From an uncultured Oscillospiraceae bacterium (lineage in GTDB: Bacteria > Bacillota > Clostridia > Oscillospirales > Oscillospiraceae), in assembly GCA_944386845.1 (NCBI GenBank), contig CALXCP010000009.1:1-39896 (forward strand): a stretch of 39,896 bases of DNA. Direction: 5' to 3'. Shown one piece after another: positions 1-7,535 of this stretch. The first letter of the stretch is position 1. Every line of letters begins with the position of its first letter. Under the pieces are notes generated by a model, which saw only the letters and a program-made list of their open reading frames with translations, made no database searches and was not told the DNA's origin. The position numbers and the translations under genes are program-made.

Positions 1-971
1 CCCTGCTGGCCCTGGCGGCGGCCCTCACCCTCGGGACCGCCTTCGTCAACGGCTGGACCGACGCCCCCAACGCCATCGCGGCGGCGGTGTCCTCCGGGGC
101 GCTGCCCTTCCGCAGGGCCGCCCGGCTGGCGGCGGGGTGCTGCGCGGCGGGCTTTCTGCTCTCCCTCTGCCTCCGGGCGGGGGTGGCCCGGACGGTGTAT
201 GAGCTGGTCCTCTTCCCCGGCTCCCCCCGGGCGGCCCTGGCCGCCCTGTGCGCCGCCCTGGGGGCGGTGGTCCTGTGGGGGATGCTGGGGTGGCTTTGGG
301 GGCTGCCCACCAGCGAGAGCCACGCCCTCATGGCCGCCCTGGCCGGGGCTGCGGTGGCCCTGGGGGGCGGGCCCGGGGTGCTGGACCCCGGGGCCTGGGG
401 GAAGGTGCTGGCCGGGCTGCTCCTGTCCGCCGGGGCGGGGTTCTGGCTGGCCCGGCTGGTCTGGGTGCTCCTCCCCGCCCCCCGGGAGCAGGAAGGGCGG
501 TACCGGCGGCTCCAGACGGCGGCGGCCGCCCTCACCGCCGCCCTCCACGGGGCCCAGGACGGGCAGAAGTTTTTGGGGGTGCTGCTGCTGGCCCTCTCCC
601 TCTCCGCCGGGGGCGGCGGGGCGCCCCCGGTCTGGGCCGCCCTGGCCTGTGCCGGGGCCATGGGGCTGGGGGTGCGGCTGGGCGGCCGGCGCATCGTGCG
701 CACCGTGGGGGAGCGGCTGGTGCGGGTGGACCTGCGGCAGGGGGCGGCCGCCGACCTGGCGGGCATCGGCTGCCTGGCCCTGAGCACCGCCCTGGGCCTG
801 CCGGTGAGCACCACCCACACCAAGACCGCCGCCCTCTGGGGTGCCGGCACCGCCGGGGGGAAGGCCCACCGGGGCACCCTGATCCGGCTGTGGCTGGCCT
901 GGGGGCTCACCTTCCCCTGCTGCGCCCTGCTGGGCTGGCTGCTGGCCCGGCTGGCGGCGGGGACGCTGTGA
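1..971 (+). CDS. Inorganic phosphate transporter, PiT family (5' end cut off)
   Basis: The reading frame is open from base 3 to the TGA at 969-971 (322 residues visible), so the true start lies before the window; the GTG at 87 is internal. Just upstream of it the frame reads NGWTDAPNAIAAAVSSG, the first half of the duplicated PiT signature. The second copy appears near the C-terminus as STTHTKTAALWGAGTAGG. Between them are many hydrophobic Ala/Leu/Gly-rich segments. PiT proteins are membrane symporters that import phosphate with a cation. The length suits the short Firmicute type of roughly 320-340 residues. It converges on the symporter gene at 1048 across a shared terminator. Confidence 0.88.
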   Translation, partial: LLALAAALTLGTAFVNGWTDAPNAIAAAVSSGALPFRRAARLAAGCCAAGFLLSLCLRAGVARTVYELVLFPGSPRAALAALCAALGAVVLWGMLGWLWGLPTSESHALMAALAGAAVALGGGPGVLDPGAWGKVLAGLLLSAGAGFWLARLVWVLLPAPREQEGRYRRLQTAAAALTAALHGAQDGQKFLGVLLLALSLSAGGGGAPPVWAALACAGAMGLGVRLGGRRIVRTVGERLVRVDLRQGAAADLAGIGCLALSTALGLPVSTTHTKTAALWGAGTAGGKAHRGTLIRLWLAWGLTFPCCALLGWLLARLAAGTL

Positions 972-983
972 GGCCGCGAAGGC

Positions 984-1025
984 AAAAAATATCCCGCACG
1001 GCGGATGCCGTGCGGGATATTTTTT
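984..1025. terminator. Bidirectional intrinsic terminator
   Basis: Perfect 19-bp inverted repeat (984-1002 and 1007-1025) around a GGAT loop. The outer six pairs are A:T, so either strand ends in a U-run. It lies between the convergent PiT and symporter genes and can stop transcription from both. Confidence 0.95.
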
Positions 1026-1047
1026 GCTTGCAGCTCGTGCGCGGGGA

Positions 1048-2469
1048 TCAGGCGGCCAGGGTCTTCTTGCCCTTGCCGGCGGCCAGGCCGATGAACATGA
1101 TGACCAGGCCCACCGCGATGCCCGGGAACACCGCGTCGCAGGGGAGGGTGATGACGCCCAGGATGCTGCTCAGCACGCCCAGGACCAGCGCCACCAGGGA
1201 GCCGCCCAGGATGGAGGCCAGGGCGTACTTCCCGTCCACCCTGCCCTTGGCCCAGATGAGGAAGCACAGGGGGGCGAACACGGTGCAGCCCCGCAGGCCC
1301 ATGGACATGAAGGCGAAGGTGAGGATGGTGTCGCCGATGGGGGTGCAGGAGATCAGGGCGGCCACAGCCAGCACCACCACGATCAGCAGCTTGTTGACGG
1401 TGTCGGGGCTCATCTTGTGCTCCTTGCCGTTCTTCTGGATCAGCTCGCGGTTGATGATGGTGGCGATGCCCAGGGCCAGGCCGGCGCCGGTGCCCACCGT
1501 GGCGATGAACAGCGCGCCCAGGACCAGGCCGGCCACCAGCGGGGGCAGACCGGAGTAGTCCAGGATGAAGCTGGTCAGCGCGGTGCTGGTGACGAAGGTG
1601 CTGGGGTCGGTGACGGTGCGCATGTACAGGCCCACGATGATGCCGAAGATGCCGATGATGGGGATCAGCACGGCGCTGACCACCGCGCCCACTCTCGCCT
1701 GAGAGGTGGACTTGGCGGACAGGACCGCCTGGGCATAGGTCTGGGTGGTCAGCACGCCCAGCAGCAGGCTGATGCCGGCGCCCAGGTCAGTGCCCACGCC
1801 CCGGCAGAAGGGGCTGAACAGGTTGCGGCCCAGCTCGGCGTTGAAGCCCTGCACGGTATCCATCAGGGCGCCCACGCCGCCGATGTGGCTCAGGGCCAGG
1901 ATGCCGCACAGCACCATGGAGGCGTACAGCAGCACCAGCTTCAGGATGCCCACGATGCCGGCGCCCTTGGTGCCGCCGAACACCACGTACAGCACCATGA
2001 CCACCGCCGCGATGATGATGGTGGCGGCGGTGCCCATGTGGGGCCACACCACCAGCACCACCGCCGAGGCGGACAGCAGCTGGGACAGGATGTTGATGAA
2101 GGTGCCCACGGAGTTCAGGATGGAGGCCGCCAGGCCGGCGGTGTTCCCGTACTCCTTGGAGACCATACCCACCAGGGTGGGCACCCCCTGCGCCCGCAGG
2201 GGCTTGACGTACACAAAGGCCAGCACCAGGCAGGCGATGCCGCCGCCCAGGGTGAACCACCAGGCGCTCAGGCCGTAGTTGTAGGCCAGCTGAGCGGTGC
2301 CCACGGTGGATGAACCGCCCACCAGGGTGCCCATGATCAGGCCGGCCACCACCGCCGCGCTGATGCCCTCGGACTTTTTGCCGTCGGACTTCTTGGCGCC
2401 GGTGAAGATCGCGAGGCCCACGATCAGCGCGATGGCGATGATCAGGCCCACATAAAGCATCGTATTCAT
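1048..2469 (-). CDS. Sodium:solute symporter (SSS family)
   Basis: A 473-residue membrane protein with about 12-13 hydrophobic segments, in the size range of SSS transporters. The stretch GGSSTVGTAQLAYNYG (residues about 52-67) followed by GLSAWWFTLGGG is the typical SSS core around the sodium site. SSS proteins take up organic solutes with Na+. The substrate cannot be read from sequence. As the last gene of the CoA-transferase / BKACE / transhydroxylase block, import of an aromatic or organic acid feeding that pathway is the natural guess. The ATG at 2469 has only a weak, distant ribosome site (GAAGGA about 22 bases upstream), so start and expression level are less certain than for neighbours. 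A hairpin at 2535-2575 lies between it and the CoA-transferase genes. Confidence 0.85.
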   Translation of the reverse strand: MNTMLYVGLIIAIALIVGLAIFTGAKKSDGKKSEGISAAVVAGLIMGTLVGGSSTVGTAQLAYNYGLSAWWFTLGGGIACLVLAFVYVKPLRAQGVPTLVGMVSKEYGNTAGLAASILNSVGTFINILSQLLSASAVVLVVWPHMGTAATIIIAAVVMVLYVVFGGTKGAGIVGILKLVLLYASMVLCGILALSHIGGVGALMDTVQGFNAELGRNLFSPFCRGVGTDLGAGISLLLGVLTTQTYAQAVLSAKSTSQARVGAVVSAVLIPIIGIFGIIVGLYMRTVTDPSTFVTSTALTSFILDYSGLPPLVAGLVLGALFIATVGTGAGLALGIATIINRELIQKNGKEHKMSPDTVNKLLIVVVLAVAALISCTPIGDTILTFAFMSMGLRGCTVFAPLCFLIWAKGRVDGKYALASILGGSLVALVLGVLSSILGVITLPCDAVFPGIAVGLVIMFIGLAAGKGKKTLAA

Positions 2470-2534
2470 GGTAAAAAACGGGGCTGTATCCTTCTGTGAA
2501 GTGGCCCCTTGTCTCCCCTCTTTTAAAATCTCTC

Positions 2535-2575
2535 AAAGCCGCGGCCGCCCACGCCAGACGGGCGGCCGCGGCTTT
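2535..2575 (-). terminator. GC-rich stem-loop after the CoA-transferase B gene
   Basis: Perfect 16-bp inverted repeat (2535-2550 / 2560-2575) with a 9-base loop, 26 bases after the stop of the CoA-transferase B gene and before the symporter. The outer pairs are A:T, but there is no long U-run beyond the stem on the minus strand. It may act as a partial terminator or as an mRNA-stabilising 3' structure. Confidence 0.6.
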
Positions 2576-2601
2576 CTGATCTTGGTGCGGTCAGGCCGCC
2601 C

Positions 2602-3267
2602 TTACAGCATGCAACCGACCTTCTCGGGGATGATCAGCTTGCAGCCGGTCTTGGCGACCACTTCCTCCACGGTGGTGGTGGGAGCGATCTCCTCCAGCAC
2701 GGGGCCCTCGGGGGTGATGTGGATCACCGCCAGCTCGGAGACCACGTAGTCCACCACGTGCCAGCCGGTCAGGGGCAGCTCGGTCTTCTGCACGATCTTG
2801 GGGTTGCCGGCCTTGTCGCAGTGGGTGGTCATGACGATGGTGGTCTTGGCGCCGGTGACCAGGTCCATGGCGCCGCCCATGCCGGCGGCGGCCTTGCCGG
2901 GGATCATCCAGTTGGCCAGGTTGCCCTCGGCGTCCACCTCATAGGCGCCCAGCACCGTGGCGTCCACGTGGCCGCCGCGGATGTAGCCGAAGGAGCGGAA
3001 GCTGTCAAAGCAGCAGCCGCCCACGCGCATCATGGAGGGACGGCCGCCGGCGTCCACCACGTCGGCGGGGATGGGGTCGCCCTCGTTGGGGGCGCCGATC
3101 AGGCCGATGACGCCGTTCTCGGAGTCGAACCACACGTCGATGTCCTCGGGGATGAAGTCCAGGCACAGGGTGGGCATGCCGATGCCCAGGTTGACCAGGT
3201 CGCCGTCCTTGAAGAAACGGGCGGTACGGCAGGCAATGATCTCTCTCGCGTTCTCAGGCTTTTTCAT
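2602..3267 (-). CDS. atoA: Acetoacetate/butyrate-type CoA transferase, subunit B (beta)
   Basis: 221 residues, the normal size for the beta subunit of two-subunit family I CoA transferases. The catalytic glutamate motif SENG is present with Glu50 (FDSENGVIGL), the residue that forms the glutamyl-CoA thioester. The N-terminal DGDLVNLGIGMPT is also typical. The start ATG overlaps the stop of subunit A by one base (TAATG), which implies translational coupling and equal amounts of the two chains. Role: moves CoA between acetyl- or butyryl-CoA and a short keto acid such as acetoacetate in the cytoplasm. Next to a beta-keto-acid cleavage enzyme and a thiolase, acetoacetate is the likely substrate. 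The exact acyl specificity is not readable. Confidence 0.9.
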   Translation of the reverse strand: MKKPENAREIIACRTARFFKDGDLVNLGIGMPTLCLDFIPEDIDVWFDSENGVIGLIGAPNEGDPIPADVVDAGGRPSMMRVGGCCFDSFRSFGYIRGGHVDATVLGAYEVDAEGNLANWMIPGKAAAGMGGAMDLVTGAKTTIVMTTHCDKAGNPKIVQKTELPLTGWHVVDYVVSELAVIHITPEGPVLEEIAPTTTVEEVVAKTGCKLIIPEKVGCML

Positions 3268-3995
3268 TATTCCGCATCCTCCATTACAGCAGGCACGACC
3301 AGGTCCACCAGCGCGCCGGGCGTCATGATGTCATCGGGGTCCAGGCTGCCCACTTCCACGATGTGCTCGGCCTCCACGATGACGAAGTCAGCGGCGGTGG
3401 CGAAGGTCTCGTTGAAGTTGCGGGCGGTCCGGTGATACTGGACGTTGCCCATCTTGTCGGCCTTGTAGGCGTGGACGAAGCAGACGTCGGCATGGAGGGG
3501 GAGCTCCAGGATGTAGCGCTTGCCCTTCACGGGGTCAGCGTCGGTGACGAACTTGTACTCGCCCTTCTCGTCGTCCCACTCCAGGACCTGCTTGCCGTCC
3601 TGCATCGGGGTGTGCAGGCCGGTGGGGGTCAGGATGCCGCCGATGCCGGCGCCGCCGGCGCGGACCTTCTCGCAGATGGAGCCCTGGGGCACGAAGGTGA
3701 TGTTGATCTCGCCGGCCACCACCTTCTCCACGGTCTCGGTGTTGTTGCCGATGTGGGAGCAGGTCAGGTGCTTGATGCGGTTATCGTGGACCAGCTTGCC
3801 GATGCCCTTCCCCTTGACGGAGGTGTTGTTGGAGATGACATGCAGGTCCTTGATGCCGGCCTTCATCAGGCCCTCGATCAGGGTCTGGGGGACGCCGCAG
3901 TTCACGAAGCCGGGCAGCATGATGGTCATGCCGTCATGGCAATGCTCCATGGCCTGCTCGACCGTGACGACTTTGGATTTAGGGCTTTTGGACAT
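3267..3995 (-). CDS. atoD: Acetoacetate/butyrate-type CoA transferase, subunit A (alpha)
   Basis: 242 residues, slightly longer than the usual 215-235. The family pattern is clear: DGMTIMLPGFVNCGVPQTLI near the N-terminus, then FVPQGSICEKVRAGGAGIGG (the glycine-rich CoA-binding region) and TPTGLHTP. The ATG at 3995 has an AAAGGAAAG ribosome site. It precedes subunit B with a one-base overlap and follows the BKACE gene after a 176-base spacer containing a stem-loop (4111-4137). It works with AtoA as a heteromeric CoA transferase. Together they can activate the acetoacetate released by the cleavage enzyme so that the thiolase can split it, or so that CoA is recovered from butyryl-CoA. Confidence 0.9.
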   Translation of the reverse strand: MSKSPKSKVVTVEQAMEHCHDGMTIMLPGFVNCGVPQTLIEGLMKAGIKDLHVISNNTSVKGKGIGKLVHDNRIKHLTCSHIGNNTETVEKVVAGEINITFVPQGSICEKVRAGGAGIGGILTPTGLHTPMQDGKQVLEWDDEKGEYKFVTDADPVKGKRYILELPLHADVCFVHAYKADKMGNVQYHRTARNFNETFATAADFVIVEAEHIVEVGSLDPDDIMTPGALVDLVVPAVMEDAE

Positions 3996-4110
3996 TGTCG
4001 TTCTTTCCTTTCATTTCAAAATACGATAGGAACTGTGTCCCTATGCCCCGTCCGCCGGCACGTGCCGGGGGTACGGGCCGCACGGACGGGACAGTACATT
4101 CAGCAAAGCA

Positions 4111-4137
4111 GAGCTGAGGTCGCAGGGGCCTCAGCTC
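4111..4137 (-). terminator. Short stem-loop between BKACE and CoA transferase genes
   Basis: 9-bp inverted repeat GAGCTGAGG / CCTCAGCTC with a 9-base loop in the 176-base spacer after the BKACE stop. No U-run follows. The same spacer also holds the palindrome CCGGCACGTGCCGG. An intercistronic processing or attenuation structure is more likely than a full stop. Confidence 0.4.
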
Positions 4138-4171
4138 CACTTCGCTGGTCTTGGAAGGTCAAAGGGGCAGA

Positions 4172-5095
4172 TCAGCCCTCGTCGCGCAGGCAGTTGCGGG
4201 TGATGCCCAGGATCTTGCGGGCCTCCTCGGCGGTGGCGATCTTACGGCCGGCCTCCTTGGCGATGCGGACGGTGCGCTCCACCAGCATCTTGTTGGTGGC
4301 GATGATCTTGTTGCCGCTCTCGTCCTTGCCGTACATAACGTTGTCCTCCAGGCCGACGCGCAGGCCGTCGCAGCCCAGAGCCAGGCCGGTCAGCACCATG
4401 GGCAGGTGGGCCTTGCCGATGCCGGAGACGGACCACAGGGCGCCGTCAGGCAGCTTGTCCACCAGGAAGGCCAGGTTGCCGGGGGTGCCGGGCATGGCGC
4501 CGCCCACGTTCATGATGAACTGATAGTAGGCGGGCTGGGGGATGTTCCACTTCTTGCAGTAGTAGTTGACGCTGTCAATGTGGCCGGTGTCGAAGACCTC
4601 GAACTCGGGCTTGATGTCCAGCTTGACCACTTCCTCGCTGAGCTTGTTCAGGAAGCGGGGGCTGTTCTCGAAGATGTAGCTGTTGGCCCAGTTCAGGGTC
4701 TGGGGGTCGAAGGAGCACATCTCGGGCTTCAGGGCCTCCAGGTGCTGCAGGCGCTTGTAGTCCTCGTACTCGCCACCGGAGGTGGTCAGGTTGATGATGA
4801 CGTCAACACCGGCCTCCTTGCACTTCTTGCGGCTGAGCTGAACGGCCTCGGTGAACTTCTCGATGGCCATGGACTTGTAGCCCACGATGACCTTGCCGTC
4901 CACCTCGGTGTCCTTGCGGACGTGGATGTGCACGGTGGCAGCGCCGGCCTGAGCGACCTCGACGACCTGATCGGACAGCTCCTCGGGGGTGTAGGGCACG
5001 GTGGGGGCCTGCTCCTTGCGGGTACCAGCGCCGCACAGGCAGCAGGAGATGATCACAGGGTTATTGTTGACGTAGTCAAGGAACTTCTTGGGCAT
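4172..5095 (-). CDS. Beta-keto acid cleavage enzyme (BKACE/DUF849); candidate triacetate acetoacetate-lyase
   Basis: 307 residues from the ATG at 5095, which has an AAAGGAAG ribosome site; longer frames reaching 5182 lack one. Family marks: the metal-binding pair His56-x-His58 (VHIHVR), LTTSGG, KPEM, FEVFDTGH, and GLEDN near the C-terminus supplying the third (Glu) ligand. BKACE enzymes condense a beta-keto acid with acetyl-CoA and split it to acetoacetate plus a new CoA ester. The best known member is Kce of lysine fermentation. From memory of the Kce sequence, its substrate-binding Glu14 aligns with Gly24 here, Ser82 with Thr and Thr106 with Ser. No other lysine-pathway gene is nearby. With a transhydroxylase, CoA transferase and thiolase as neighbours, cleavage of triacetate (3,5-dioxohexanoate) in phloroglucinol breakdown is the better guess. 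The family call is firm; the substrate is inference. Confidence 0.88.
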   Translation of the reverse strand: MPKKFLDYVNNNPVIISCCLCGAGTRKEQAPTVPYTPEELSDQVVEVAQAGAATVHIHVRKDTEVDGKVIVGYKSMAIEKFTEAVQLSRKKCKEAGVDVIINLTTSGGEYEDYKRLQHLEALKPEMCSFDPQTLNWANSYIFENSPRFLNKLSEEVVKLDIKPEFEVFDTGHIDSVNYYCKKWNIPQPAYYQFIMNVGGAMPGTPGNLAFLVDKLPDGALWSVSGIGKAHLPMVLTGLALGCDGLRVGLEDNVMYGKDESGNKIIATNKMLVERTVRIAKEAGRKIATAEEARKILGITRNCLRDEG

Positions 5096-5144
5096 GGTGA
5101 TTACTTCCTTTCTAAACGTTGTTTGAGATTTAAATAAAGCGTCT

Positions 5145-5174
5145 CCCGCCCGGCCCGGCGAGGTGCCGGGCGGG
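5145..5174 (-). terminator. GC-rich stem-loop between thiolase and BKACE genes
   Basis: Perfect 10-bp inverted repeat CCCGCCCGGC / GCCGGGCGGG with a 10-base loop, 21 bases after the thiolase stop. On the minus strand it is followed by an AT-rich stretch (CTTTATTTAAAT), not a clean U-run. Probably a partial terminator or processing site setting the ratio of the two enzymes. Confidence 0.5.
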
Positions 5175-5195
5175 TGGCGCATTATTTACGGGAGA

Positions 5196-6443
5196 TCAGT
5201 CGCACAGCTCCAGGACGGTGGCCTGGCCCATGCCACCGGCGATGCACAGGGTGGCAAGGCCGTACTTCACGTTGCGCTTCTTCATCTCGTTCATCAGGGT
5301 GATGATGATCCGGGAGCCGGAGGAGCCCACAGGGTGGCCCAGGGCGATGGCGCCGCCGTTGACGTTGATGATGTCCATCTTGTCCTCCCAGTGCAGCTGC
5401 TTGATGCAGCCCAGGGACTGGGCGGCGAAGGCCTCGTTGAGCTCGATCAGGCCGATGTCGTCGATGGTCAGGCCGGCGTTCTTCAGGGCCTTGGGCACGG
5501 CGTGGACGGGGCCCAGGCCCATCACCCGGGGATCGACGCCGGCGGTGCCCATGCCGATGATCTTGGCCACGGGCTTCAGGCCCAGCTCCTTGGCCTTGCT
5601 CTCGCTCATCAGCAGCAGGGCGGAGGCGCCGTCGTTACGGCCGGAGGAGGAGCCGGCGGTGACGGTGCCGGTGAGCTCGGAGGTACCGAACACGCGGCCC
5701 TCGGCGTCCTTCTTGATGTTGAAGCAGGGCTTCAGCTTGGCCATCTTCTCCTCGTTGGTGGTGCGGTTGGGGAACTCATCGGTGTCGAAGACGATGGGGT
5801 CCTTCTTGCGGCCCTGGGGGACCACCACGGGAACGATCTCATCCTTGAAGCGGCCGGAGTCCACGGCGGCGATGGCCTTGCGCTGGGAATCCAGGGAGAA
5901 GGCGTCCTGCTCCTCCCGGGTGATGCCCAGAGTCAGAGCGATGTTCTCCGCGGTGGCGCCCATGTTGTACTTGCCGTACATCTCCTGGGGCTGGCTGCGG
6001 AACTGGCCCTCGGTCAGAGCGTCCACCAGGTCGGTGTTGCCGGTGCCCACGCCCCAGCGGGCGTTGCGGATGTAGAACACAGCGTTGGACATGGATTCAG
6101 TACCGCCGGCGATGACCACATCGTTGATGCCGCTCATGATGGCCATGGCGCCGTTCTGCACCGCGGTCATACCGGAGGCGCACTGCCGCATGACGGTGTA
6201 GGCGGGCACGGTGTCGGGGATGCCAACCTTCAGGGCGGCGACGCGGGCGATGTTGGGCTCGTCAGAGGTCTGACGGCACTGGCCCATGATGACCTCGTCG
6301 ATGATGCTGGGATCGATCTTGGTCCGGTCCAGGATGCCCTTCAGCACGGCGCAGGCCATGTCGTAGGCGCTCAGGGGCTTCAGCCCGCCGCCCATCTTGC
6401 CCACCGCGGTGCGGCAGCCGTCAACGATAACTACATTTTCCAT
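5196..6443 (-). CDS. Thiolase (acetyl-CoA acetyltransferase type)
   Basis: 415 residues from the ATG at 6443, which follows GAGGAG at a 10-base spacing; the in-frame TTG at 6461 overlaps that ribosome site and is rejected. Catalytic residues are all visible: nucleophile Cys88 in MRQCASGM, NEAFAAQ, the active His in GHPVGSSGSR, and the second Cys in CIAGGMGQA near the C-terminus. The protein is about 20 residues longer than the common 392-395 form. It interconverts acetoacetyl-CoA and two acetyl-CoA in the cytoplasm. A promoter at 6472-6500 gives it expression independent of the upstream transhydroxylase genes. It is the only thiolase in the window; the butyrate operon at 19.4 kb has none, so it might serve both. 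A longer 3-oxoacyl-CoA thiolase activity cannot be excluded. Confidence 0.92.
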   Translation of the reverse strand: MENVVIVDGCRTAVGKMGGGLKPLSAYDMACAVLKGILDRTKIDPSIIDEVIMGQCRQTSDEPNIARVAALKVGIPDTVPAYTVMRQCASGMTAVQNGAMAIMSGINDVVIAGGTESMSNAVFYIRNARWGVGTGNTDLVDALTEGQFRSQPQEMYGKYNMGATAENIALTLGITREEQDAFSLDSQRKAIAAVDSGRFKDEIVPVVVPQGRKKDPIVFDTDEFPNRTTNEEKMAKLKPCFNIKKDAEGRVFGTSELTGTVTAGSSSGRNDGASALLLMSESKAKELGLKPVAKIIGMGTAGVDPRVMGLGPVHAVPKALKNAGLTIDDIGLIELNEAFAAQSLGCIKQLHWEDKMDIINVNGGAIALGHPVGSSGSRIIITLMNEMKKRNVKYGLATLCIAGGMGQATVLELCD

Positions 6444-6471
6444 GTTACGATCGCTCCTCAAATTTTATAAA

Positions 6472-6500
6472 TTTATATCTGGAATTCATTTTCCATTCAA
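6472..6500 (-). promoter_or_regulatory. Sigma-70-type promoter for the thiolase gene
   Basis: On the minus strand, TTGAAT (-35, 6495-6500), 17 bases, TATAAA (-10, 6472-6477). The predicted start is about 22 bases before the thiolase ATG. The AT-rich block stands out sharply from the surrounding GC-rich DNA. Confidence 0.7.
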
Positions 6501-6592
6501 AAGTAAGGGGCACAGCGGCCGCGGCCCACGACGGTCCGCGGATGTCTGTCACGGTGGGGACCATCGTGGCCAGCCACCGCTGTACGGCCCGC

Positions 6593-6628
6593 GGGGGGCG
6601 CGCGGCGCGTCAGCGCCGCGCACCCCCC
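6593..6628 (-). terminator. GC-rich stem-loop after the transhydroxylase small-subunit gene
   Basis: 16-bp stem (6593-6608 / 6613-6628) with a four-base loop. The single mismatch in DNA becomes a G-U pair only in minus-strand RNA, matching the direction of the transhydroxylase operon. It lies 17 bases after the stop at 6645. There is no U-run, so it could terminate weakly or protect the mRNA end. Confidence 0.55.
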
Positions 6629-6644
6629 TGGCCAGGCAACAGGC

Positions 6645-7520
6645 TCAGGCCTGCTCCAGGTAAGTGATGCCCACGTAGTGGTCGGCGTGGGTGCCGGTGC
6701 CGGTGGCGGTCTCGATCTTCACGGGCTTGAAGCCGTCCATGGTGATCTCCACGGTGAACTTCTTGTCCCGGGGCAGATCCTCGACCTCCCAGTCGCCGGC
6801 CCAGTTGGTCTCGGTCTCGAACACGGTGCCGCACTCGCAGGTGACCTTCACCTTGGCGCCGATGCAGACCTCCTCCAGCTCCTTGGGGTACGCGACGGTA
6901 CCGGCCAGGAAGGCGGTGGGGATGTTCAGATGGACCACGCTGCTCTTCATGTCGCCCAGGCACTCCAGCTGAGTGACCTTGTTGGCGGCGATGAGCTTGC
7001 TGATCTCACTGTCGGGGTCGGCCAAATCGCCGAAGACCAGCGCCTGGTTGGGGCAGGCCTCGACGCACCGGGGCTCAAAGCCGGGGTAGTCGGGGTCGTC
7101 CAGCAGCTCGGCGCACATGGTGCACTTCTGGGGGATCTGCTCCTCCTCGTTCCAGTAGATGGCGCCCACGGGGCAGGCGTCCACGATCTGCTTCTGGCCC
7201 TTGGCCTTCTCGGGGTCGACGATGACGATCCCGTCGGGACGCTTGTAGACGGCGCCGTTCTTGGCAGCCTTCATGCAGGCGGGGTCCTCGCAGTGAGAGC
7301 AGGGGGTGGGGACGGTGGCGGTCTTGATGTGACGGGAATTGTCGCCGCGCTCCCACTCCACGATGTTCATCCAGTACTGGCCCAGCTCAGGCTGAGACTT
7401 GGACAGGGCGGTGTCCCACCCGCAGTGCTCGTCCTTACAGGCCATAAAGCAGGCATAGCAAGCCATGCAGCGCGCGGAATTGATCGCGATGCCAGGCTTC
7501 TTGATTCCGGGTTTCAGCAT
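6645..7520 (-). CDS. Transhydroxylase-type iron-sulfur subunit (pyrogallol-phloroglucinol transhydroxylase beta-like)
   Basis: 291 residues from the ATG at 7520, with AGGAGGTGG seven bases upstream; the TTG at 7526 is rejected. The N-terminal two thirds is a multi-cluster ferredoxin. Cys18, 21, 24 and 28 form CMACYACFMAC, followed by CSHCEDPAC, a CPVGAIYW motif, CTMC and CVEACPNQA, enough cysteines for three or more [4Fe-4S] clusters. The last 90 residues (from about FLAGTVAYP) form a beta-rich, carboxypeptidase-regulatory-like domain including CECGTVFETETNW and FTVEITMDGFKPV. That tail is unusual for DMSO-reductase-family electron-transfer subunits but is known in the Pelobacter acidigallici transhydroxylase small subunit. 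It follows the catalytic subunit gene by 15 bases. It should pair with it as a cytoplasmic heterodimer. Confidence 0.85.
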   Translation of the reverse strand: MLKPGIKKPGIAINSARCMACYACFMACKDEHCGWDTALSKSQPELGQYWMNIVEWERGDNSRHIKTATVPTPCSHCEDPACMKAAKNGAVYKRPDGIVIVDPEKAKGQKQIVDACPVGAIYWNEEEQIPQKCTMCAELLDDPDYPGFEPRCVEACPNQALVFGDLADPDSEISKLIAANKVTQLECLGDMKSSVVHLNIPTAFLAGTVAYPKELEEVCIGAKVKVTCECGTVFETETNWAGDWEVEDLPRDKKFTVEITMDGFKPVKIETATGTGTHADHYVGITYLEQA

Positions 7521-7535
7521 GATCAATCCACCTCC

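Noticed and set aside
1024-2313. Long plus-strand open frame (429 codons) opposite the sodium:solute symporter
   Set aside because: Gly/Ala/His/Gln/Asp-rich translation typical of an antisense frame in GC-rich DNA; no ribosome site, and the minus-strand frame is a clear membrane protein.
4153-4163. TTGACCTTCC on the minus strand between BKACE and CoA-transferase genes, like the MerR-type -35 elements
   Set aside because: No acceptable -10 hexamer at 16-20 bases; a chance match is as likely.
4172-5095. Assignment of the BKACE as lysine-pathway Kce
   Set aside because: Gly replaces the recalled Kce Glu14 and no other lysine-fermentation gene lies in the window; kept only as the alternative substrate.
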